The notes: generated by a model not told the origin, from the sequence alone. Counted from the stretch's first letter, positions 36,531-45,982 are shown. The stretch is 52,724 nucleotides of DNA from Pseudomonadota bacterium (GCA_963205445.1 CAUJJG010000116.1:1-52724), one strand, 5' to 3'. Numbers and translations: made by a program.

Positions 36531-38042
36531 ATGACCACCGGAAGCCCCTTGCGGGAAGGCGACATGCTGGCAGCGCTGGATCTTGGCTCCAACAGCTTCC
36601 ACATCGTGGTGGCCCAGTGCGTCCTTGGCCAGTTGCGTGTGGTCGATCGCCTGCGCGAAACCGTGCGCATGGCCGAAGGCTTGAATGCGCTTGGCGGCCT
36701 CTCTCCGGCCGTGCGGGAGCGTGCGCTGGGTTGCCTGTCACGTTTCGGCCAGCGCATCGCCGATATCCCGCCGCGGCAAGTACGCGCGGTGGCCACCAAC
36801 AGCGTCCGGCAACTGCGTGATCCGGACACCTTCCTCAAGCCGGCCGAAGCCGCGCTGGGCCACGGCATCGACGTGATTTCCGGCCGCGAGGAGGCACGCC
36901 TGGTCTATCTGGGCGTGGCCCATGAACAACCCCCGCAGCCCGGCATGAAACGGCTGGTGATCGACATCGGTGGCGGCTCCACCGAATGCATCATCGGCCG
37001 CGGCTTTGAACCGATCGAGCGCGAAAGTCTGCAGGTGGGCTGCATCGCCAGCTCGTTGCGTTTTTTCGACGGCGGGAAACTCAACCGAAAACGCTGGAAC
37101 GCCGGGCTGACCGAAGTGTCGGCACAGCTGCAGCAGTTTGCCGCCACCTACCGCGTGCTGGGCTGGGACGAGGCCATCGGCACTTCCGGCACCCACAAGG
37201 CCATCGGCAACATCTGCGCCGCGTTGAAACTCACCAAGGGCGCGATCACCGCTGAGGGCATTGCCGCGATTCGCGAGCGCATCCTGCAGGCTGGCCACAT
37301 CGACGACATCACGCTGCCCAGCCTGTCCGACGACCGCCGCCCCATCATTGCCGGCGGCGTACTGGTGCTGGAGGCCCTGTTCGCCACCCTGGGGTTGGAG
37401 CGCCTGCAGGTCAGCAAGGCGGCCTTGCGTGAAGGGGTGCTCTACGATCTGCTGGGCCGTGGCGGCGTGGATGATCCACGCGAGGTGTCGGTCAAAGCCC
37501 TGATGCAACGCTATGGCGTGGATCAGGCACAAGCCGCACGGGTGGAGACCACCGCGCTGGCGCTGTTCGATGCCGTGGCCGCCGACTGGGCACTGGGCAG
37601 CGATGACAGCGCGATGCTTTCCCGCGCTGCCCGCCTGCACGAAATCGGCCTGGCCATCGCCCACAGCGGCTATCACAACCACGGCGCCTACGTGCTGCAG
37701 CATTCGGACATCGCCGGCTTCTCGCAACAGGGGCAACGGTACTTGGCCGCCCTGGTCCGCACGCACCGTCGTGGCGTGGCGAAATCGGCCTTCGAGATGA
37801 TCCCGGACCGGCTGCTGGCCAGCGCCCGCCACAGCGCCGCGCTGTTGCGGCTGGCTGCGCTGCTGCACCGGGCACGCAAGGACGAGAGCCCACGCGTGCA
37901 GGCGCGCGCCAACGGCGAACGCCTGCGCCTGCGCATCGATCGGCGCTGGCTGCAGGCCCGCCCGCTGCTGCGCTCGGACCTCGACAGCGAGGTCGAGGAC
38001 ATGCTCGGCCTTGGCATCCAGCTGCAGATCGACACCGTGTGA
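36531..38042 (+). CDS. ppx: Exopolyphosphatase (Ppx/GppA family)
   Basis: 503 residues. The ASKHA phosphatase core begins LAALDLGSNSFHIVVAQ and includes VISGREEARLVYLGV (conserved Glu), LVIDIGGGSTECIIG, and EAIGTSGTHKAIG. An HD-like C-terminal half follows (RAARLHEIGLAIAHSGYHNHGAYVLQHSDIAGFS). It releases terminal phosphate from polyphosphate, or may also act on pppGpp like GppA. Position after ppk favours Ppx. The start at 36531 is the first ATG and lacks a strong ribosome site; MLAALD eleven codons later is an alternative. A hairpin lies at 38051-38070 after the stop. Confidence 0.94.
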   Translation: MTTGSPLREGDMLAALDLGSNSFHIVVAQCVLGQLRVVDRLRETVRMAEGLNALGGLSPAVRERALGCLSRFGQRIADIPPRQVRAVATNSVRQLRDPDTFLKPAEAALGHGIDVISGREEARLVYLGVAHEQPPQPGMKRLVIDIGGGSTECIIGRGFEPIERESLQVGCIASSLRFFDGGKLNRKRWNAGLTEVSAQLQQFAATYRVLGWDEAIGTSGTHKAIGNICAALKLTKGAITAEGIAAIRERILQAGHIDDITLPSLSDDRRPIIAGGVLVLEALFATLGLERLQVSKAALREGVLYDLLGRGGVDDPREVSVKALMQRYGVDQAQAARVETTALALFDAVAADWALGSDDSAMLSRAARLHEIGLAIAHSGYHNHGAYVLQHSDIAGFSQQGQRYLAALVRTHRRGVAKSAFEMIPDRLLASARHSAALLRLAALLHRARKDESPRVQARANGERLRLRIDRRWLQARPLLRSDLDSEVEDMLGLGIQLQIDTV

Positions 38043-38050
38043 ACGCACGA

Positions 38051-38070
38051 GGCCGGCATCGCTGCCGGCC
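38051..38070 (+). terminator. Hairpin after ppx
   Basis: An 8-bp stem, GGCCGGCA / TGCCGGCC, with loop TCGC lies 8 bases past the ppx stop. No clear T-run. Confidence 0.5.
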
Positions 38071-38078
38071 CCGGGTCA

Positions 38079-38096
38079 CGCACGATAAACCGTGCG
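38079..38096 (-). terminator. Hairpin after the M28 peptidase gene
   Basis: A 6-bp stem, CGCACG / CGTGCG, with a 6-base loop lies 2 bases beyond the end of the minus-strand peptidase gene and just past the ppx hairpin. Confidence 0.35.
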
Positions 38097-38098
38097 AC

Positions 38099-39688
38099 TT
38101 ACTTTTCGACTAGCACCTTGCGCGGCAGCTTCTGGGCACGCTGCGCGGTGTTGTAGGCAAACGAGGCAATGATCGCCGCGGCCTGCTTCAGATCGTCTTC
38201 CACCGCATGGTCCTGCACATCCAGATGGGTGTGGTGGACGTGGCTGAAGTAGTCCAGCTGGTCCTGCACGAACTGGAAGCCGGGCACGCCCACGCTGTCG
38301 AAGCTCACATGGTCGGTACTGCCGGTGTTGCGCTGGGTGACGATGGTGGCGCCGACGTCATGCCAAGGCTTGAGCCATTCGGCAAAGATGGGCGCGGCCG
38401 CAAGATTTTCCTGCGCATAGATACCGCGAATCTTGCCGCTGCCGTTGTCCAGGTTGAAGTAGGCAGACACCTTGTCGTAATCAGCGCCGCGCACCAGCCG
38501 GCCCTTGGCTTCACGGAAGAACTCCGGCACGGCCTTTTCCTTCGGGTCGGTGGGCTCCGGGTAGTGGGCGATGTGCCGCTTCACGTACTCGCGCGAACCG
38601 ATCAGGCCTTGCTCTTCACCGGTCCACAGGGCCACGCGAATGGTGCGGTTGGGCTTGGCGCCCACGGCCTTCAGGATGCGCATGGCCTCCATCATCACCG
38701 CCACGCCCGCACCGTTGTCATTGGCACCGGACCCGGTATGCCAGGAATCCATGTGGGCCCCCAGCATCACCACTTCGGACTTTTGCGGGCCCGTTCCGGG
38801 AATCTCGGCAATGGTGTTGTAGCCAGGCTGGTCAGCGTCATCCAGAAACGCGGCCTTCACGTCGAGGCGCAGCTTCACCGTTTCCTTGCGCTCAAGCGCG
38901 CGCATGACGGTGTTGTAGTGTTCGGCCATCATCACCAGCGAAGGCACGCCCACCGATTCTCCGGCCTTGCGCGAACCGCCGCCCATCACGCGGACGATGC
39001 CGTCGTTCCAGCTGCTGATCGAGACGGTGGCAACGACGCCTTCGTCGATGAGGTACTGGTTGATCAGCGGCGCCAATTCCATCCGTTCGCGGTAGCGCGC
39101 CATCATCGCCGGATCCCCGCCGCGCTTCTGCGGCAAGGGATAGGACAGCAATTCCTCCAGGCTGTCGTGGTCGTGACGCTTGAAATCGGATTTTTCATTC
39201 GGCTTGTAGGGCCGCAATTCGTCGGTGAAAACCACCTTGCCCTTCAACTTGCCCTTCCATTTCTCCAGGTCGGCTTTCGATTCGAGCTTGGCGTAGATCG
39301 CCTCGCCTTCCACCGGCCCGGCCGTGCCCGGAGTCCATGCCTTGGGCAGGGCGTGCAGTGGCATCGGGCGCGGGGTCAGCATGTCCATGCCGGCTTCGGT
39401 GAAAGCCCAACCGCGGCCGATGGCCGCTACCGCCTCGTCATGCACATTCGACAACCCCCATTCGGTGAACTTTGCGCGCGACCAGCGGTTGGCCTCCGCC
39501 ATCGCCGGCGAGTTGGTCAACCGCGGCCCGATGACATCCGTCAGATGGTTGAGCGTGGCCATCACCTGCGAGCGATGGAAGGCCTCGGCGCGGATCTTCG
39601 CCGTCATGTCCAGATCCACCTTCTCCTGTCCCTGCGCGGTGCCCAGCGCCGCCACCAGCAGCGCGGCCGTCAACATCAGTCGTTTCAT
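38099..39688 (-). CDS. Secreted M28 family zinc aminopeptidase
   Basis: 529 residues with a signal peptide (MKRLMLTAALLVAALGTAQG). A PA-type insert sits at about 130-260 (KGKLKGKVVFTDELRPYK). The M28 catalytic block is VVMLGAHMDSWHTGSGANDNGAGVAVMMEA (His and bridging Asp), then RVALWTGEEQGLIGSREY (Glu pair), YFNLDNGSGKIRG (Asp) and YFSHVHHTHLDVQDH (final His). It removes N-terminal residues from peptides in the periplasm or outside the cell, using two zinc ions. The ATG at 39688 gives the signal peptide; an upstream one at 39739 has no such N terminus. It adds to the set of exported peptidases in this window. Confidence 0.92.
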   Translation of the reverse strand: MKRLMLTAALLVAALGTAQGQEKVDLDMTAKIRAEAFHRSQVMATLNHLTDVIGPRLTNSPAMAEANRWSRAKFTEWGLSNVHDEAVAAIGRGWAFTEAGMDMLTPRPMPLHALPKAWTPGTAGPVEGEAIYAKLESKADLEKWKGKLKGKVVFTDELRPYKPNEKSDFKRHDHDSLEELLSYPLPQKRGGDPAMMARYRERMELAPLINQYLIDEGVVATVSISSWNDGIVRVMGGGSRKAGESVGVPSLVMMAEHYNTVMRALERKETVKLRLDVKAAFLDDADQPGYNTIAEIPGTGPQKSEVVMLGAHMDSWHTGSGANDNGAGVAVMMEAMRILKAVGAKPNRTIRVALWTGEEQGLIGSREYVKRHIAHYPEPTDPKEKAVPEFFREAKGRLVRGADYDKVSAYFNLDNGSGKIRGIYAQENLAAAPIFAEWLKPWHDVGATIVTQRNTGSTDHVSFDSVGVPGFQFVQDQLDYFSHVHHTHLDVQDHAVEDDLKQAAAIIASFAYNTAQRAQKLPRKVLVEK

Positions 39689-39807
39689 CGTTTTCCCCGG
39701 GAATCGAAAGCCAGGCCCGGAGTCTAGCCAGTGCGACACCGGCCAGACCCGGGTCTTTGGTCATGTGCGCCCCGCACCCGTCACGAATCCGTGATGCCAC
39801 GCCCGCT

Positions 39808-41124
39808 TCAAGGGGTAGTGCCCTCCGGGCGGCCCGACAGCTGGTACCAATCCACTTTGCGGGTGGCCAGCATGAGGGTGGACAAAATGGCGAACAGCAA
39901 GCCGGAGCCCATCACCAAGGCGTTGTCTTCCGACAGCAACAGACCGTACAGCGCCGCATACAGCAATCCCAGCATGGCCGCGAAACCAAACCCGCGCAGG
40001 CCGCTGCGCAGGACCGCCGCCAGATAAACCCCGATCAGACCGATGCAGGCACACGTCGCCAGCAGATAGGACAGACCGAAGGCGATGTGCTCGCTCAGGC
40101 TGACCAGCAGCAGGAAGAAGATGGCAATCGCCATGCCCACCAGCAGGTATTGGATCGGGTGGACCCGCACCTGCTTGATCAGCTCGAACATGAAGAAGCC
40201 GACGAAGGTCAGCAGCACGAACAGCAGGCCGTACTTGCTGGCGCGGTCGGCCTGCACATACGGGTTGACGGGATCCAGCAGCGAAACGCTCACCGCATCA
40301 CTTGGCGTTGCGCCCACCGACATCACCTGCGGGTATTGCCGCTGTGCATTGGTCGACACCGACGCCACCTGCCAGCGCGCACGAAACCCCTTGCTGTTCA
40401 CGTCCTGCTCCGGCGATTTTCCTTCGAACTTCGGGTGCGCCCAGCTGGACTGCACGCGCAGGTCATTGCTGGTGCCCAACGGCAACATGGCGAAGGTCTC
40501 CGTGCCCCTGAGCTGCAGCTCGGCGACCACCTCCAACTGCAGACGCTGCCCGTCTTCGGGCACTTCCAGCAGGGCGTGCACCCCGGTGCCATCCGCATGG
40601 CCAAGCCCTTGCTCGACCTTGCGCAACTTGCCGTTGACCTGCAGCCGTGGCGTACCGGCCAGCCCCCCCACATCAGCCACGCCCAAACTCAGCCACGGCC
40701 TGCCCAAACTGCGCTGCACCCCATTCTCGGCGACAGGCATCGTCACGTCGAAGTGCGCCTTCGCCTGCCCAGCCCACTGGTAGACCCGCACCTGATGCAA
40801 CCCGCGACGGCGTACGTCAGGCCGCAGCGTGCCATCGATGGCCAGCGTGTCCGGGTAATACGTCCACTGCCCTGTCTTGCGACGGACGCTGCGATGCTCC
40901 TGACCTTGATCATCCGTGGTCACGTCCACCACGCGCTCTTCATAGGGCACCACCAGCACCGGGCCGGCCAACAGTTGGCGCCCGCCAAAACTGGCCCCAA
41001 CATCCCGTATCGCCTGTTCTCGGTACTGCTGCCGCTCATGGATGGTGCCGCGAATCATCTGCAGCGGAATCAGGATGGCCAAGGTCAACAGCACCACCAT
41101 GCCGCACTTGAACGCCAATCGCAT
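39808..41124 (-). CDS. creD: Inner-membrane protein CreD
   Basis: 438 residues. One N-terminal helix (MVVLLTLAILIPLQMI) is followed by a periplasmic domain starting RGTIHERQQYREQAIRDVGASFGGRQLLAGPVLVVPYEER, the CreD signature. About six helices fill the C-terminal 140 residues (YGLLFVLLTFVGFFMFELIKQVRVHPIQYLLVGMAIAIFFLLLVSLSEHI). CreD responds to CreBC and affects envelope integrity, colicin tolerance and, in Stenotrophomonas and Pseudomonas, beta-lactam responses. Its function is not biochemically settled. A perfect CreB recognition repeat (41190-41205) sits between creC and this gene, so it has its own CreB-dependent control. Confidence 0.95.
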   Translation of the reverse strand: MRLAFKCGMVVLLTLAILIPLQMIRGTIHERQQYREQAIRDVGASFGGRQLLAGPVLVVPYEERVVDVTTDDQGQEHRSVRRKTGQWTYYPDTLAIDGTLRPDVRRRGLHQVRVYQWAGQAKAHFDVTMPVAENGVQRSLGRPWLSLGVADVGGLAGTPRLQVNGKLRKVEQGLGHADGTGVHALLEVPEDGQRLQLEVVAELQLRGTETFAMLPLGTSNDLRVQSSWAHPKFEGKSPEQDVNSKGFRARWQVASVSTNAQRQYPQVMSVGATPSDAVSVSLLDPVNPYVQADRASKYGLLFVLLTFVGFFMFELIKQVRVHPIQYLLVGMAIAIFFLLLVSLSEHIAFGLSYLLATCACIGLIGVYLAAVLRSGLRGFGFAAMLGLLYAALYGLLLSEDNALVMGSGLLFAILSTLMLATRKVDWYQLSGRPEGTTP

Positions 41125-41189
41125 CGTCTTGCTCCGTCGGAAGGTGGACGCAGCCTGATGCAGGCCTTCGAAGCCATGATGGGGCGCCA

Positions 41190-41205
41190 GTGAAGCGGAT
41201 GTGAA
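41190..41205 (-). promoter_or_regulatory. CreB-binding site ('cre tag') of creD
   Basis: On the minus strand the sequence is TTCAC-ATCCGC-TTCAC, an exact match to the published cre tag TTCAC-N6-TTCAC. It begins 4 bases from the creC stop codon and lies 65 bases before the creD ATG. Confidence 0.8.
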
Positions 41206-41208
41206 GCG

Positions 41209-42639
41209 TCAGCTTCCGGGCAGGTAAACGCAGGCCCTCGCCCCGCCACCCTCACGATTTTCAAGTGACACGCGGCCACCATGCAGTGCGGCGATTTGCG
41301 CAGAGAAGTTCAAACCCAAACCGGAACCACGCACGCCCCCGTCCGGCCGCGGCAGGGAATAAAACCGTTCGAACACACGCGCCAGTGCAAAGGCCGGCAG
41401 GCCCGGCCCACAGTCCTCGACGCACAATCGCAGGCCATTCCCCTCCGGCGCCAACACCAACGCAACCACCGCGCCAGCGGGCGAAAAGTCGATCGCGTTA
41501 TCCAGCAGATTGACCAACAGTTGTCGCAACAGCAGCGGATCACCCTGCAATGCCGGCAGCGTCCCTTCGGCCTGCAGCCGCAGTTTGACTTGACGCCCCT
41601 GTGCACGCGCGGCGACATCCTCCAGCCCCGCTTGCGCCAAGGCCCTCGGATCCACCGAAACCGGCGCTTCGATGCCATCGCGATGCTCCAACGCCGCCAA
41701 CTCCAGCAGACGGTCCACCAACGCCGCCATGCGCCGGCTCTGCCCCCCGATGCTGGCAACGAAGCGTGCCCGATCGGCCTCCGGCAACGGCCGTTCCAAC
41801 AATTCTGCGGCCCCGCGGATTGCCGCCAACGGGCTTTTCAGCTCATGGGTCAACGCATGCACATAGCGTTCGACGTACTGCTTGCCATCCAGCTGCCGAC
41901 GCATGCTCTCCAGCGCGCGACCGAGATCGGCAAACTCACCCGCTGCATCCGGCAACTGTGCGCGCTGCCCGGCCGCCACCGCGTCGGCATAGCGGCGCAA
42001 CGCCGCCAGCTGCCGTGACAGCCACCAGGCCGCCACCAACCCCACCAGCAGCGCCACCCCGAGCAAGACCCCACCCCAGCGCAGGATGATCCGCTGGCTG
42101 CGTTCGATGAATGGCTGAATGCTCCGGTTGGGCTTTGACACGGTGAGCACCCCGACGATGCGCCCGTCTGCCGCCTTGATCGGTGCCGCCACGTACATCA
42201 CCGTGCTGGTGTCATCGGCCGGGTCTTCACGGGTGGAGCGCGCACCGTATTGCCCGCGCAGGGTGCGATACACGTCGTTCCAGCGCGCGTTGTCACGCCC
42301 AAGCTCCTTGCCTGCGGAATCGAAGATGACGATCCCGCGCGCATCGGTGACGGTGATCCGGTAATCGACCCGATGCTTGGTTTCGTCCCAGATCGATGCG
42401 TGCAGGTCGCGCGCCGCCAATGCCCGCAGCCGCCGCGCGAACGGGCCATCATTGATCCGCCCGGCCAGCAGATCGTCGCTGGCCAGCTCCGCCAGCGCGT
42501 TGGCGGTATCGGCCAGAGTGGCCTCCATCGCCTGCCGCACCCCCGGTTTGACCTGCTGCACGAACACATTGCCCAACAACAGCGCCGCCAGCGCCACGAT
42601 CAGGAAATACCCCAGCAACACCCGCAGCGCGATGTTCAT
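41209..42639 (-). CDS. creC: Sensor histidine kinase CreC
   Basis: 476 residues. An N-terminal helix (ALRVLLGYFLIVALAALLLGNVFV), a ~150-residue periplasmic sensor with the family pattern VDYRITVTDARGIVIFDS and DDTSTVMYVAAPIKAADGRIVGVLTVSKPN, a second helix (GGVLLGVALLVGLVAAWWLS) and a HAMP segment. HisKA follows as HALTHELKSPLAAIRGAAELLE, and the ATPase boxes as LVNLLDNAIDFS, CVEDCGPGLP and GSGLGLNFSAQIAALHGG. It phosphorylates CreB in response to metabolic or cell-wall cues. It lies 12 bases after creB, same operon. Confidence 0.94.
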   Translation of the reverse strand: MNIALRVLLGYFLIVALAALLLGNVFVQQVKPGVRQAMEATLADTANALAELASDDLLAGRINDGPFARRLRALAARDLHASIWDETKHRVDYRITVTDARGIVIFDSAGKELGRDNARWNDVYRTLRGQYGARSTREDPADDTSTVMYVAAPIKAADGRIVGVLTVSKPNRSIQPFIERSQRIILRWGGVLLGVALLVGLVAAWWLSRQLAALRRYADAVAAGQRAQLPDAAGEFADLGRALESMRRQLDGKQYVERYVHALTHELKSPLAAIRGAAELLERPLPEADRARFVASIGGQSRRMAALVDRLLELAALEHRDGIEAPVSVDPRALAQAGLEDVAARAQGRQVKLRLQAEGTLPALQGDPLLLRQLLVNLLDNAIDFSPAGAVVALVLAPEGNGLRLCVEDCGPGLPAFALARVFERFYSLPRPDGGVRGSGLGLNFSAQIAALHGGRVSLENREGGGARACVYLPGS

Positions 42640-42651
42640 GGCGCCCCCCGC

Positions 42652-43320
42652 TCAATCCACATCGACGGAATACCCCAAGCCGCGATGGGTGCGGATCGGG
42701 TCACGCGCGGGGTCCAGTTGGCGCAGCTTGGCACGCAGGGTCTTGATGTGGGTATCGACGGTGCGCTCGCCGGTCTCCAGCGCATCCGCCCAGACCCGGT
42801 CCAGCAGCTGTGCACGCGTCAAGATGGCTCCCGGCCTGCGCAACAGCTCGGCCAAGAGCGCGTGCTCGTAGCGCGTCAGCTCCAGCCAATGGCCGGCGAA
42901 TCGAATGCGATGCGCCTCTTCATCCAGTTCGAAACAACCGCGCCGGCTGGACGGGGCTGCCTCATGTCGGCGCAAGCGAGCGCGCACCCGCGCCACCAGC
43001 TCGCGCGGCGAAAAAGGCTTGGCCATGTAGTCGTCGGCCCCAATCTCCAGGCCCAGCACGCGGTCGATCTCGTCGCTGCGCGCCGTCAGGAAGATCACCG
43101 GCAGCCCATGCGTCTCGCGCAGGCGGCGGCAGACTTCGAAACCGCTGATATCGGGCAGGCCGACATCGAGCACCAGCAGATCAATGCCTCCCCGCTGCAG
43201 CCGCGGCAACACCTGCCCGCCCAGCAGCACGTGCTCGGCGTCGAAACCTTCGGCACGCAGGGCATACAGCACGGTCTCGGCAATGGCGGCGTCGTCTTCG
43301 GCCAGGAGCAGGGTGGGCAT
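42652..43320 (-). CDS. creB: Response regulator CreB
   Basis: 222 residues, OmpR/PhoB class. The receiver starts MPTLLLAEDDAAIAETVLYAL, with the phospho-Asp in GIDLLVLDVGLPDISGFEV and the Lys in YMAKPFSPRELVARVR. The winged helix contains LTRYEHALLAELLRRPGAILTRAQLLDRVW and GERTVDTHIKTLRAKL. It binds TTCAC direct repeats. It heads creB-creC-creD; no creA is present. Only a half-site (TTCAC) is visible upstream of creB, so CreB control seems to act on creD. It diverges from rlmJ with 74 bases between the starts. Confidence 0.94.
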   Translation of the reverse strand: MPTLLLAEDDAAIAETVLYALRAEGFDAEHVLLGGQVLPRLQRGGIDLLVLDVGLPDISGFEVCRRLRETHGLPVIFLTARSDEIDRVLGLEIGADDYMAKPFSPRELVARVRARLRRHEAAPSSRRGCFELDEEAHRIRFAGHWLELTRYEHALLAELLRRPGAILTRAQLLDRVWADALETGERTVDTHIKTLRAKLRQLDPARDPIRTHRGLGYSVDVD

Positions 43321-43394
43321 GCCGGCATCTTAGCCGTCATGGCAGCACGCTCGGTGTGGCCATTGTGAAGTCCATGCAATGCGACAATGGCCCC

Positions 43395-44252
43395 ATGAAC
43401 TACCGCCACGCCTTCCATGCCGGCAACCATGCCGATGTGCTCAAACATGTCGTCCTGCTGGCCCTGTGCGACGCCCTGACCGCCAAGCCCGCCCCCTGCT
43501 TCGCATTGGACACCCACGGCGGCCGCGGCCTGTACAAGCTGGACGGCGAGGCCGCGCAGGCCACCGACGAAGCCGCCGATGGCATTGCCAGGTTGCAGGC
43601 CGAAGCGCCGCGCAACCCGGCAATACAGCGCTATCTGGCAGCAGTGCGTGCCTGCCGCGACCAGCACGGCGCCACCGCCTACCCCGGCTCCCCCTGGTTG
43701 CTGAGCCATGGGCTGCGCGAGACCGACCGTATCGCCGCCTGCGAGCTGCATCCGGAGGAGGCGGCAGTGCTCAGCCAGCATTTCGCCAGAAATCCGCGTC
43801 TGGCCGTGCACGCCCGCGACGGCTACGCCGCGCTCAAGGCGCTGCTGCCGCCGAAGCACGGGGCGCAGAAATTCGCACGCGGCCTGGTACTGATCGACCC
43901 CCCTTACGAGGCGCAATTGGCCGAGTTCGACATCGCGCTGGCCACCCTGCGTGAAGGTCTGACGCGATGGCCGCAGGGCATGTTCGCCCTCTGGTATCCA
44001 ATCAAGCAGGGCCGCGCGCTGCAGCCGTTCCGTCGCGCTGCCGCCAAGCTGCCAGCGAAGTCCGCGCTACTGCTGGAGCTGCTGGTACGCCCCGACGATT
44101 CACCACTTCGGATGAACGGCAGCGGCATGCTGCTGCTCAACCCACCGTGGCAATTCGACGCCACCATGACCCCGGCGCTGGATGCGTTGTGGCGGGCACT
44201 GGGCGAATCCGGTGCCAGCGCGCAGGTGGCGTGGCTGAAAGCACCGGATTGA
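43395..44252 (+). CDS. rlmJ: 23S rRNA (adenine-2030-N6)-methyltransferase RlmJ
   Basis: 285 residues starting MNYRHAFHAGNHADVLKHVVLLAL, the near-invariant RlmJ N terminus. FALDTHGGRGLY is the SAM-binding region, and RGLVLIDPPYEAQ the DPPY catalytic motif of N6-adenine methyltransferases. ALWYPIKQGRALQPF and MNGSGMLLLNPPW complete the fold. It methylates A2030 of 23S rRNA before ribosome assembly. It is divergent from creB. The next gene starts 61 bases downstream on the same strand. Confidence 0.96.
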   Translation: MNYRHAFHAGNHADVLKHVVLLALCDALTAKPAPCFALDTHGGRGLYKLDGEAAQATDEAADGIARLQAEAPRNPAIQRYLAAVRACRDQHGATAYPGSPWLLSHGLRETDRIAACELHPEEAAVLSQHFARNPRLAVHARDGYAALKALLPPKHGAQKFARGLVLIDPPYEAQLAEFDIALATLREGLTRWPQGMFALWYPIKQGRALQPFRRAAAKLPAKSALLLELLVRPDDSPLRMNGSGMLLLNPPWQFDATMTPALDALWRALGESGASAQVAWLKAPD

Positions 44253-44313
44253 AATTCTCTGCACCCTCCCCCTGTGCGACACTGCGCCGCTGTTCTTGAC
44301 ACGCATTCGCGCC

Positions 44314-45255
44314 ATGGCCTCCAGTTTCTTCGCTCTCTTCGACGACATCGCCACCTTGCTGGACGACATCTCGGTGATGACCAAGGTCGCCACCCAGAAA
44401 ACCGCCGGCGTGCTGGGGGATGATCTGGCGCTGAATGCCCAGCAAGTCACCGGCATCCAGGCCGACCGCGAGTTGCCCGTGGTCTGGGCGGTGGCCAAGG
44501 GCTCGTTGGTCAACAAGGCCATTCTGGTACCGGCCGCACTGGCCATCGCAGCACTGGAGACATGGTTGAAGGGGCGTGGCATCGGCATTCCCTTGATCAT
44601 GCCGCTGCTGATGATCGGTGGCGCTTTCCTGTGTTTCGAAGGCGTCGAGAAACTCGTCCACAAATTCCTGCATCGCAAGGAAGCGGAGGAACACGACAAG
44701 ATGTTGGCCCAAGCAGTGGCCGACCCGTCGATGGACATGCTGGCCTTCGAGCGCGACAAAATCAAAGGCGCGGTACGCACCGACTTCATTCTCTCGGCGG
44801 AGATCATCGTCATCAGCCTGGGCACGGTGGCCACACAATCTTTCGCCAAGCAGTTTGGCGTGCTGGTGGCCATCGCCCTGATCATGACCGTGGGCGTCTA
44901 TGGGCTGGTGGGCGGCATCGTAAAGCTGGATGACTTGGGCCTGCGGCTGGCACGCCCCGGTGCTAGCCGCCTCAGCACGATGTCGGGCCGCGCCATTCTG
45001 GCCTTCGCCCCCAAGCTGATGCGCTTCCTGTCGGTGGCCGGCACGGCGGCCATGTTTCTGGTTGGCGGCGGCATTCTGGTCCACGGCATTCCGTTGTTGC
45101 ACCACTGGGCCGAAGCTGCGCACGCGTTGCCGCCAAGCTGGCTGTGGGAGAACCTGTTCAACGCCGCTACCGGGATCGTCACCGGGGCGCTGCTGGTGGC
45201 TGCCCTCGCTGGCGTCACGAAACTGCGTGACCAGCAACGGTCCCCGGCAGCCTGA
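44314..45255 (+). CDS. DUF808 (YedI-like) membrane protein
   Basis: 313 residues starting MASSFFALFDDIATLLDDISVMTKVATQKTAGVLGDDLALNAQQV, the typical DUF808 N terminus. About six to seven helices follow (ILVPAALAIAALETW, IPLIMPLLMIGGAFLCFEGVEKLVHK and others to LLVAALAGVTKL). A cytoplasmic loop carries RKEAEEHDKMLAQAVADPSMDMLAFERDKIKGAVRTDF. The function of this conserved inner-membrane family is unknown. A TTG at 44296 would add six residues; the ATG fits the family better. Confidence 0.9.
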   Translation: MASSFFALFDDIATLLDDISVMTKVATQKTAGVLGDDLALNAQQVTGIQADRELPVVWAVAKGSLVNKAILVPAALAIAALETWLKGRGIGIPLIMPLLMIGGAFLCFEGVEKLVHKFLHRKEAEEHDKMLAQAVADPSMDMLAFERDKIKGAVRTDFILSAEIIVISLGTVATQSFAKQFGVLVAIALIMTVGVYGLVGGIVKLDDLGLRLARPGASRLSTMSGRAILAFAPKLMRFLSVAGTAAMFLVGGGILVHGIPLLHHWAEAAHALPPSWLWENLFNAATGIVTGALLVAALAGVTKLRDQQRSPAA

Positions 45256-45313
45256 GGCGGGACCAGATACGCTGCGTTCACTTTTTTAACATCCTCCACG
45301 CGATGATGCCGTC

Positions 45314-45907
45314 ATGGCCGCCAGAAACCGCATGCCTCCTTGGCACGAAAACGTCCGACTCGCCAACGGGCGTGACATTCTGATCCGCCCCATCCGCCCG
45401 GAGGATGCCGGGCCGATGCAGGCGGCGTTCGCCCTGCTGGAACCAGGCGAGATTCGGCAGCGGTTCTTGCACCCCATGAAAGAACTCAGTTCGCAGCAAG
45501 CCGAACGGCTGGTGCGGCCGGATCCCCGTCGTGATTTCGCGTTGGTGGCCGCAGAACCACTGCCCCCCGGGGAGGCCCTCGTCGGCGCCGTGGCCCGCAT
45601 CTCCATCGACGACAACGGCCAGGATGCAGAATTTGCCATCCTTGTCAGCCACTACGTCAACGGCATGGGCTTGGGCCGCCACCTGATGCGACGTCTTGTG
45701 CGCTGGGCCAAGGGCCGCAAGGTTCGCCGCGTTTATGGTGACGTGCTCGACTCCAACCTGCCGATGCAGGCGCTGGCGGAATCGCTGGGCTTCCGCAAGG
45801 AAACCACGGGGGAAGCCGGCTTGGTTCGCGTGGTGCTGGACCTGCCGCCCCCGAAGCCCAAAGCCGTGCCGCTGCCCCCCATGCTGTCCTCGCCGATCGG
45901 CGCGTAA
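45314..45907 (+). CDS. GNAT family N-acetyltransferase
   Basis: 197 residues. A GNAT fold is shown by ILIRPIRPEDAGPMQAAF, EFAILVSHYVNGMGLGRHLMRRLVRWA (acetyl-CoA pyrophosphate loop G-x-G-L-G) and VRRVYGDVLDSNLPMQALAESLGFRKE. The N-terminal RLANGRDILIRPIRPED resembles the acetyltransferase module attached to acyl-CoA synthetases (protein lysine acetyltransferases, Pat-like), here as a free-standing protein. The C-terminal 30 residues are Pro-rich and probably disordered. Substrate unknown. It precedes mfd by 75 bases on the same strand. Confidence 0.85.
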   Translation: MAARNRMPPWHENVRLANGRDILIRPIRPEDAGPMQAAFALLEPGEIRQRFLHPMKELSSQQAERLVRPDPRRDFALVAAEPLPPGEALVGAVARISIDDNGQDAEFAILVSHYVNGMGLGRHLMRRLVRWAKGRKVRRVYGDVLDSNLPMQALAESLGFRKETTGEAGLVRVVLDLPPPKPKAVPLPPMLSSPIGA

Positions 45908-45982
45908 AATCCAACGGGCCAATTCATCTCTCCCCGCGCTGGCGCACCGCGTCCGGCGCGGGCGTGTTTCCCAGTGAGCCTC

